From: Algoriphagus sp.
Lineage (GTDB): Bacteria; Bacteroidota; Bacteroidia; Cytophagales; Cyclobacteriaceae
DNA: 33,333 bases
Reading direction: 5' to 3'
NCBI GenBank assembly: GCA_030833985.1
Contig: JAURGC010000009.1
Span: forward strand, 1-33,333
Shown here: in pieces, positions 28,052 through 33,333 of the stretch
Numbering within the stretch: the first letter of the stretch is position 1
Layout of the letters: every line of letters starts with the position of its first letter
The notes under the pieces: generated by a model
The model's database searches: none
Told to the model about the DNA's origin: nothing
The model's input: the letters and a program-made list of their open reading frames with translations, nothing else
Position numbers and translations under genes: made by a program

Positions 28052-29551
28052 TTAGGATTTTTTGAGGAGGAGAGATATGAAAAAATGGCGCTCTCCAAAA
28101 AGGACGGTACCAAGAAATAGGAGGGCAAACGAATTTTTAAGGAGTAGATTTAAGTTAGCTGTTTCCATTTCCAAATAAAAACCACTGTAACTTAAAAGAA
28201 AGGCTAAAGTCAGGTAGGCGAATCCCCGTCTTGTCTGGTAGGGAATAGGGTAATACTGTTGTCCGAAATAGTAACAAGCACCTGTCATCACCACATAGCA
28301 GGCTACGGCGCTTACCGCTGCGCCCATAAATCCCCAAATTGGAACCAAAAATGCAATACCAACAATACTGACCAATGCGCCCATAAATGTGATCCAAAAG
28401 CTGAAGCTAGTTTTGTCGGTGAGTTTAAACCAAATAGACAAATTGAAATAAACACCCAATAGGAGGTAGCTCAGGAGAAGGGTAGGAACGATAGAAAAGC
28501 CAAGTTGGTAGGCTCCTCCTTGTAAGAAAAGTGGCCCTATCCAATGGAGGTTGACTGAAATCAAAATCATCAATAGGGAACAAAAGAGGATAAATGCATG
28601 CATTACCTTAGCATACATTTGAGGAGAATCTTTTTCTTTAGACTCTCTGAAAAAGAATGGTTCGGCGGCATACTTAAAGGCTTGGATGACTAAGTTCATG
28701 AGGATGGCCAACTTAAAGTTGGCCCCAAATATTCCGGCGGCTTCTCGGGAACTAAAACCCGGGTAATAGTTGGTAGGGAGTACGTATTCAAAAAGTAGGC
28801 GGGAAATGAGTTCATTGGTAACTCCTGCCAAACCCATAAAAAGCAGTGGGAGAGAATAGGTCCACATAGGCTTTAGGATTTCTTTTTCCAGGCGTAAGGT
28901 GAAAAAACCTGCTTTCCACCAGACAAAGGGGATAATTAAGCCGTTGGCCATCAAATTGGAAAGGAGAATGTATTCCACCCCCCAGGCCGATTGGAAGCCA
29001 AAGGCTCCTTGGGGGAGCATTTCTCCCTGAATCCAACCAGGAATCCAAATTAAAAAGAGCAGGTTGAAGAATACGTTAAGGAGTATGTTGATCAGTTTTG
29101 CTCCTGCAAAAGTTTTTGCCTTGTTTTCGAGCCTGAGTTTGGCAAAGGGGATGGCTAATACCGCATCAAAAGCAAGCAATAAAGCCGTCCATTGAAATAA
29201 GTAGGCTTGACTGGGGTAATCCATCCAATCTGCCAAAAGCGGTGCAGCAAGGTAGACTACTGATCCTAGAACTAGGCTAGATAGAACGAGTAAAGTTTGA
29301 GTAGTTTGGTAAACTCGTTGGGGGTCCTGATTTTTCCCGGTAGAAAACCGGAAAAAAGTGGTTTCCATCCCGTAAGTAAACACAATATTTAAAAAGCCGA
29401 TTAAAGCATAAATACCCGTGAATGCACCCAAGTCTGCCTTAGTCAGGTAGCCGGTATAGACGATGATCAGTAAAAAATTGATGGAGCGCCCTAAAATGCT
29501 ACTGAGGCCATAAATGGCAGTTTGTCCGGCAAGTTTTTTGAGCGCGCCCAT
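28052..29551 (-). CDS. Polysaccharide/lipid flippase, MOP superfamily (Wzx-like)
   Basis: This integral membrane protein of about 499 residues has 12-14 predicted membrane segments. The N-terminus (LKKLAGQTAIYGLSSILGRS, then INFLLIIVYTGYLT) is typical of oligosaccharide flippases, which move undecaprenyl-linked glycans across the inner membrane. The loop QAFKYAAEPFFFRESKEKDSP is also characteristic. I chose the ATG at 29551; a TTG at 29566 adds only five residues. The substrate is unknown. No O-antigen polymerase or glycosyltransferase is adjacent; the glycosyltransferase at 32109 lies about 2.5 kb away on the other strand. It begins 15 bases after the stop of the enoyl-CoA hydratase gene. 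Confidence 0.85.
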   Translation of the reverse strand: MGALKKLAGQTAIYGLSSILGRSINFLLIIVYTGYLTKADLGAFTGIYALIGFLNIVFTYGMETTFFRFSTGKNQDPQRVYQTTQTLLVLSSLVLGSVVYLAAPLLADWMDYPSQAYLFQWTALLLAFDAVLAIPFAKLRLENKAKTFAGAKLINILLNVFFNLLFLIWIPGWIQGEMLPQGAFGFQSAWGVEYILLSNLMANGLIIPFVWWKAGFFTLRLEKEILKPMWTYSLPLLFMGLAGVTNELISRLLFEYVLPTNYYPGFSSREAAGIFGANFKLAILMNLVIQAFKYAAEPFFFRESKEKDSPQMYAKVMHAFILFCSLLMILISVNLHWIGPLFLQGGAYQLGFSIVPTLLLSYLLLGVYFNLSIWFKLTDKTSFSFWITFMGALVSIVGIAFLVPIWGFMGAAVSAVACYVVMTGACYYFGQQYYPIPYQTRRGFAYLTLAFLLSYSGFYLEMETANLNLLLKNSFALLFLGTVLFGERHFFISLLLKKS

Positions 29552-29566
29552 GGGTTGCAGGATCAA

Positions 29567-30349
29567 TTACTCACCACGAAATACGGGTTTCCGCTTTTCC
29601 AAAAAAGCAGAGGTTCCTTCTTTGTAGTCACCTGATTTGACGCAGCGCGCAAAGGAATTGGCCTCTGTTTGGTAACCGTTTTCTTCCAGGAAAACAGCAT
29701 TTACGCAATCGACCACCATGCCAATTGCAAGGGGTGCTTTGCTTTTAATTTTTTCTAAAATTTCTTCTGCTGCAGCAATCGCTTCTTCTTTGGTCGGTAG
29801 AATATGATTGACTAGGCCAAGTGATTTGGCTTCCTCTGCACCGATTCTATCTCCTGTCATCATTAGTTCATTGGCTTTGCCACGGCCTACTAGTAGGGTG
29901 AGACGTTGGGTACCTCCATAACCAGGGATGATTCCCAAATTAACTTCTGGCTGTCCAAATTGTGCGTTGGCTGTGGCAATGCGGATGTGGCAAGCCATGG
30001 CCAATTCACAACCACCACCTAGCGTGTACCCGTTGGTTACTGCGATGACTGGCTTGTGACAATTTTCAATTCTAGCGAAAATTTCCTGTCCGCTCTCTGC
30101 AAATTTCCGTGCATTGACTTCATTGAGCGAGGCGATTTCAGTGATATCTGCACCAGCGACGAAAGCTTTTTCACCCGCGCCAGTAAGGATGACTCCCTTG
30201 ATGGCTCTATTGTCCATGACTTCATCAAATACCTGCTTGAGTTCTTCCAAAGTATCCAAATTCATGGCGTTCATTTTTTCCTCTCGATTGATCGTTAGGT
30301 AGAGGATTCCTTGTCTTTCTTCGGTAAGGAGGTTGACAAATTCTGACAT
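29567..30349 (-). CDS. Enoyl-CoA hydratase / crotonase family protein
   Basis: This 260-residue enzyme probably adds water to 2-enoyl-CoA in fatty-acid oxidation or a related CoA pathway. Both catalytic glutamates of crotonase are present with the family's spacing: E115 in GGGCELAMACHIRIA and E135 in FGQPEVNLGIIPGYGGTQRL. The oxyanion-hole region FVAGADITEI is also typical. The frame is open up to 30406, but I chose the ATG at 30349 because the added 19 residues do not fit the family and a consensus promoter (30401-30371) lies inside them. The exact substrate length is not decided by sequence. Confidence 0.9.
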   Translation of the reverse strand: MSEFVNLLTEERQGILYLTINREEKMNAMNLDTLEELKQVFDEVMDNRAIKGVILTGAGEKAFVAGADITEIASLNEVNARKFAESGQEIFARIENCHKPVIAVTNGYTLGGGCELAMACHIRIATANAQFGQPEVNLGIIPGYGGTQRLTLLVGRGKANELMMTGDRIGAEEAKSLGLVNHILPTKEEAIAAAEEILEKIKSKAPLAIGMVVDCVNAVFLEENGYQTEANSFARCVKSGDYKEGTSAFLEKRKPVFRGE

Positions 30350-30370
30350 ACTTATGCAGGATAGTTCAAA

Positions 30371-30401
30371 CAAATATACCTCCCCCTCCAACACTACCAA
30401 A
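30371..30401 (-). promoter_or_regulatory. Consensus Bacteroidota promoter of the enoyl-CoA hydratase gene
   Basis: On the minus strand, TTTG (30401-30398), exactly 19 bases, then TATATTTG (30378-30371) is a perfect match to TTTG-N19-TAnnTTTG. Transcription would start near 30365, 16 bases before the ATG at 30349. This rules out translation from the longer frame beginning at 30406. Confidence 0.75.
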
Positions 30402-30427
30402 CTCAAGTGGGGAGAAAAATCTAAATT

Positions 30428-30492
30428 CTACCTAAGGGTAGGGGTGAAAAAATAAATTTAATACACATCATAACTAGAATTTTTAGGCCTAA
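30428..30492. promoter_or_regulatory. Two small inverted repeats in the divergent promoter region
   Basis: CTACC-TAAG-GGTAG (30428-30441) and the perfect palindrome TTAGGCCTAA (30483-30492) lie between the promoters of the enoyl-CoA hydratase and icd genes. Either could be an operator. Nothing else, and no gene, is seen in the 206 bases between the two starts. Confidence 0.25.
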
Positions 30493-30517
30493 TTACGCGT
30501 TTTTAGCCATTTTTTCG

Positions 30518-30525
30518 TACTTTTG
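30518..30525 (+). promoter_or_regulatory. Probable -7 element of the isocitrate dehydrogenase promoter
   Basis: TACTTTTG fits TAnnTTTG and is followed by CACC, as often seen in this group. No TTTG stands at the ideal distance upstream. A start near 30532 would leave a leader of about 24 bases before the ATG at 30556. Confidence 0.5.
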
Positions 30526-30555
30526 CACCGCCAAAGGCCAGAACTAAACCCAACT

Positions 30556-32016
30556 ATGCTTATGAACCACAAAACAAAAATTACCGTCGCTTATGGCGAT
30601 GGAATTGGCCCCGAAATCATGAAAGCTACTCTAGCTATATTAGATGCTGCGGGGGCTAATTTAGAGTACGAGGTGATTGAAATTGGAGAGCGAGTGTACC
30701 TCAGGGGAATCAGTTCAGGGATGGAATCAAATGCTATTGAATCTCTTCGAAATACTAAGATTTTTTTAAAGTCACCCATCACAACACCGCAGGGAGGGGG
30801 GTTCAAATCCCTCAACGTGACTACACGTAAGTCCTTTGGTTTGTATGCCAATGTTCGTCCTACAAAAGCATACGCACCGTTTATCAAAACACATTTTCCA
30901 AAAACAGATTTAGTGATCATTCGGGAAAATGAAGAGGACTTGTATGCAGGCATTGAGCACCGACAAACCCACGAAGTATACCAATGCTTGAAATTGATTT
31001 CCCAGCCAGGATCTGAAAAAATTATTCGCTATGCTTTTGAATATGCCAAAAAGTATGGCCGCAAAAAGGTGACTTGCATGACCAAAGACAACATCATGAA
31101 GTTGGCAGATGGCTTGTTTCACAAAACCTTTGACGAAATCGCAAAAGAATACCCCAGTATCGAAGCTGACCACAAAATCATTGATATCGGAACCGCTTTG
31201 ATTGCTGAGCGTCCAGAGATTTTTGATGTCATCGTGACACTCAACCTGTATGGAGACATTATCTCAGACGTAGCAGCGCAGGTGACCGGTTCGGTTGGCT
31301 TAGGGGGATCTGCCAATGTAGGCGAAGAAGTGGCCATGTTTGAAGCTATCCATGGTTCTGCGCCTGACATTGCAGGAAAAGACATCGCCAATCCCTCAGG
31401 GCTGTTAAATGGAGCCATCCTAATGCTGGTACACCTTGGTCAGCCAGAAATGGCGGAGAAAATTTCTAATGCCTGGATGAAAACCCTCGAAGATGGAATC
31501 CATACCGGGGATATCTACCAAGAGGGCTTGTCCTCTAAAAAAGTAGGTACTCAGGAATTTGCACAAGCAGTCATTGCTAGATTAGGACAAGTACCTACTA
31601 AAATGCTCCCTGCTTCTTTTGGCAAAGAAGGTAAGGCTCCCATGGATGTAGCACTTCGAACCAAGCCCAAAGCAAAAAAAGAATTGATTGGAATAGACGT
31701 GTTTATGGACTGGGATCAGCATCATCGTGACCCAAATGTCTTAGGCAATCTTCTTCGCTCACTCGATACCGGTGGATTGAAATTGAGTTTGATTACCAAT
31801 AGGGGAGTCAAGGTATTTCCTAATGGCATGAAAGAAACCTTCTGTTCTGATCACTGGAGATGTCGGTTCAAGGTGGAAGAAGGAAAAATCCTTACACATA
31901 CCCAGGTGATTGATCTACTTCAAAAAGTGGAGCGGCTCGGTCTAGATTTTATCAAAACAGAGCACCTATACACGTTTGATGGAGTGAAAGGTTTTTCACT
32001 TGGGCAAGGAGAATAA
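30556..32016 (+). CDS. icd: NADP-dependent isocitrate dehydrogenase, Thermus-type with extra C-terminal domain
   Basis: This enzyme of about 486 residues oxidises isocitrate to 2-oxoglutarate in the TCA cycle. The isocitrate/isopropylmalate dehydrogenase core covers ~1-345: ITVAYGDGIGPEIMKA; the substrate loop NVTTRKSFGLYANVRP; RENEEDLYAGIEHRQ; metal aspartates in NLYGDIISDVAAQ; and the cofactor-side motif EAIHGSAPDIAGKDIANPSG. About 140 further residues (GIDVFMDWDQHHRDPNVLGN and on) form the extra domain known from the Thermus thermophilus enzyme. NADP preference is taken from the family. The frame is open from a TTG-type start at 30523, but ATG 30556 (or 30562) agrees with the promoter match and the protein family. 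A terminator follows the stop. Confidence 0.93.
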   Translation: MLMNHKTKITVAYGDGIGPEIMKATLAILDAAGANLEYEVIEIGERVYLRGISSGMESNAIESLRNTKIFLKSPITTPQGGGFKSLNVTTRKSFGLYANVRPTKAYAPFIKTHFPKTDLVIIRENEEDLYAGIEHRQTHEVYQCLKLISQPGSEKIIRYAFEYAKKYGRKKVTCMTKDNIMKLADGLFHKTFDEIAKEYPSIEADHKIIDIGTALIAERPEIFDVIVTLNLYGDIISDVAAQVTGSVGLGGSANVGEEVAMFEAIHGSAPDIAGKDIANPSGLLNGAILMLVHLGQPEMAEKISNAWMKTLEDGIHTGDIYQEGLSSKKVGTQEFAQAVIARLGQVPTKMLPASFGKEGKAPMDVALRTKPKAKKELIGIDVFMDWDQHHRDPNVLGNLLRSLDTGGLKLSLITNRGVKVFPNGMKETFCSDHWRCRFKVEEGKILTHTQVIDLLQKVERLGLDFIKTEHLYTFDGVKGFSLGQGE

Positions 32017-32029
32017 GGGGGTTGGGTTT

Positions 32030-32064
32030 GAAGAAGAGGAAAATAAAATCCCCTTCTTCTTTTT
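32030..32064 (+). terminator. Intrinsic terminator after icd
   Basis: GAAGAAG-A-GG pairs with CC-C-CTTCTTC around a ten-base A/T loop, with one mismatch, and is followed by five T. It lies 14 bases after the icd stop. Confidence 0.6.
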
Positions 32065-32066
32065 CG

Positions 32067-32074
32067 TACATTTG
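32067..32074 (+). promoter_or_regulatory. Possible -7 element of the glycosyltransferase gene
   Basis: TACATTTG matches TAnnTTTG exactly and sits just past the icd terminator, 35 bases before the ATG at 32109. No good upstream TTTG element is seen at 19 bases. Confidence 0.4.
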
Positions 32075-32108
32075 GAGGTATCCAAGTTTGACTAGCGCAT
32101 CAAATCCC

Positions 32109-33333
32109 ATGCAAAAACGCGTGTTAATCATCACCTACTATTGGCCTCCGAGTGGAGGCTCGGGTGTTCAACGCTGGTTGAAGTTTGCTAAATATTTACC
32201 TGAAGTGGGTTGGGATCCTGTTATTTTTACCCCAGAAAATCCAGACTTCGATCTTCAAGACGAGACACTCCTCAAAGAGATTTCTCCTGAATTAGAAGTT
32301 ATTCGATTTCCCATCTGGGAACCCTACCAATTGTTTGCCAAGGTAAAAAAGCAAGCAAAAAGACATCCCAGCCGTATCCTGGAGCAACCAAAAAAGGGAT
32401 TGCTGGAAAAAATAGCCATTTGGCTTCGGGCTAACGTGCTTGTACCCGACCCACGGGTTTTTTGGGTGCGACCTTCGGTCAAATTTCTATCCGAGCTCAT
32501 GCAGTCAGGGCAGTTTCAGGCTGTGATTACCACTGGCCCTCCGCATAGCCTGCACCTGATTGGATTACAGCTCAAGGAGCGGTTTGGACTCCCTTGGATC
32601 GCTGATTTCCGTGATCCCTGGTCGCAGTGGGAGTTTCTCGACACCCTACCTATGTGGTCTATAGTCCGCCGCAAACATGAAGCACTGGAGCGAAGTGTGC
32701 TGCTGCGGGCCGATGCCGTACTCACGATTTCACCTACCTTTCAGCGGGACTTGGAGAAAATAGCCCAGCGCCCTGTGGAGCTGGTTACCAACGGCTATGA
32801 CCCCACCGATATTCCGGCAGACTTTGCCCCTCGGGCCAAGGAAGGCGGGTGTCTTCACCTCGTTTACACGGGTATTATCGATGCTATCCGCAATCCACTT
32901 CCGCTGATGGAGGCCCTTAAGGCCGAGTTTGAATCTACAGGGGAGAAGGTGTCCTGGACTTTTGTGGGTAAGGTAAGCGAGCAGATACGTGCTTATGTAG
33001 CGGCCGATACCTGGCTTAGGACGCGGATTACCTTTGTAGGCTACGTGGCGCATGATAAGGTGATGGATTATTACGCGCAGGCAGATGCGTTGGTATTGAT
33101 CCTCACTGACACTAAAAATGCGCAAGGCAATATTCCTGGAAAGCTTTTTGAATACCTGGCCACTGGCCTGCCGATACTTGCTTTGGGTGATGCTTTGGGT
33201 GATGCAGCCGTATTGCTTGCCCGTGCAGGTGGTGCTCCTGTGCTCGCACATGGGGACGAGCGGGGTATCCGCAAGCAGCTACGGGAGTTGTATGAGTCCA
33301 CCGAGACTGGTACTGCAGCAACTTCCTTGGTAC
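32109..33333 (+). CDS. Glycosyltransferase family 4-like protein, 3' end cut by right window edge
   Basis: The frame is open for 408 codons from the ATG at 32109 to the window edge. It resembles GT-B glycosyltransferases of surface polysaccharide synthesis. The N-terminal donor/acceptor domain starts ITYYWPPSGGSGVQRWLKF, with TGPPHSLHLIGLQLK and WIADFRDPWS. The C-terminal nucleotide-sugar domain has LVYTGIIDAIRNPLPLMEAL, ITFVGYVAHDKVMDYYAQAD and the family GT4-type region GNIPGKLFEYLATGLPILAL. Sugar and acceptor are unknown. From about base 32400 onward the GC content is near 55%, against about 44% in the first 300 bases, and a 12-base tandem duplication lies at 33180-33203. The frame is intact throughout, so the gene appears functional as far as it is visible. 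Confidence 0.85.
   Translation, partial: MQKRVLIITYYWPPSGGSGVQRWLKFAKYLPEVGWDPVIFTPENPDFDLQDETLLKEISPELEVIRFPIWEPYQLFAKVKKQAKRHPSRILEQPKKGLLEKIAIWLRANVLVPDPRVFWVRPSVKFLSELMQSGQFQAVITTGPPHSLHLIGLQLKERFGLPWIADFRDPWSQWEFLDTLPMWSIVRRKHEALERSVLLRADAVLTISPTFQRDLEKIAQRPVELVTNGYDPTDIPADFAPRAKEGGCLHLVYTGIIDAIRNPLPLMEALKAEFESTGEKVSWTFVGKVSEQIRAYVAADTWLRTRITFVGYVAHDKVMDYYAQADALVLILTDTKNAQGNIPGKLFEYLATGLPILALGDALGDAAVLLARAGGAPVLAHGDERGIRKQLRELYESTETGTAATSLV
33180..33203. repeat. 12-base in-frame tandem duplication in the glycosyltransferase gene
   Basis: GCTTTGGGTGAT occurs twice back to back (33180-33191 and 33192-33203) and encodes ALGD-ALGD near the nucleotide-sugar-binding region. The frame is kept. 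Confidence 0.75.

Noticed and set aside
30350-30406. 19-residue N-terminal extension of the enoyl-CoA hydratase
   Set aside because: A consensus promoter lies inside it, and the family begins at the ATG at 30349.
32730-33251. 173-residue minus-strand open frame opposite the glycosyltransferase
   Set aside because: The plus-strand frame has conserved GT4 motifs throughout. The long opposite frame is explained by higher GC content, which reduces stop codons.

Overview
The window is a stretch of chromosome from a Bacteroidota species, most likely of the order Cytophagales (Cyclobacteriaceae/Algoriphagus-like). The evidence is a full-length SprA and a partial PorU (type IX secretion and gliding), proteins resembling the Bacteroidota families DUF4837 and DUF4292, starts without Shine-Dalgarno sequences, and several promoters matching the Bacteroidota consensus TTTG-N19-TAnnTTTG. 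The lineage is inferred from gene content and was not tested by a search. Genes are dense, almost all are complete, and no gene-free stretch exceeds about 210 bases. I found no tRNA, rRNA, CRISPR array, transposon or phage gene.

Layout: (1) 1-2812, minus strand: a metallo-beta-lactamase-fold hydrolase, phosphatidylserine synthase and the T9SS sortase PorU (cut by the left edge), joined by two ATGA stop/start overlaps. (2) 2868-8128, plus strand: an FAD oxidoreductase, a large outer-membrane protein with a degenerate protease domain, a TolB-like propeller and a barrel, and yicC. Two facing hairpin terminators separate these from the next block. (3) 8330-24150, minus strand: tatA, gatA, a LysM lytic transglycosylase, a DUF4837 lipoprotein, a malic enzyme-phosphotransacetylase fusion (maeB), ruvA, sprA, gcvH, a VanZ-like protein and tonB, with internal promoters before gcvH and tonB and a strong one before tatA. 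(4) 24263-30349, minus strand: an enoyl-CoA hydratase, a MOP-family flippase, a TPR protein, a DUF4292 protein and an EnvC-like degenerate M23 protein. (5) 30556-33333, plus strand: a Thermus-type NADP isocitrate dehydrogenase, then a glycosyltransferase cut by the right edge.

The common theme is cell envelope biology: secretion and surface attachment (SprA, PorU), energy transduction (TonB), Tat export, wall remodelling (lytic transglycosylase, EnvC-like), lipoproteins (DUF4837, DUF4292), and lipid and glycan supply (PssA, flippase, glycosyltransferase). Housekeeping genes (ruvA, gatA, gcvH, maeB, icd) are interspersed.

Most genes are ordinary for the group. The points most worth a second look are a GC step from about 44% to about 55% inside the last glycosyltransferase gene, loss of zinc ligands in two protease-fold proteins, the absence of any ATG start for sprA, promoter matches that relocate two gene starts, and tight coupling of pssA to porU and of the TPR, DUF4292 and EnvC-like genes.
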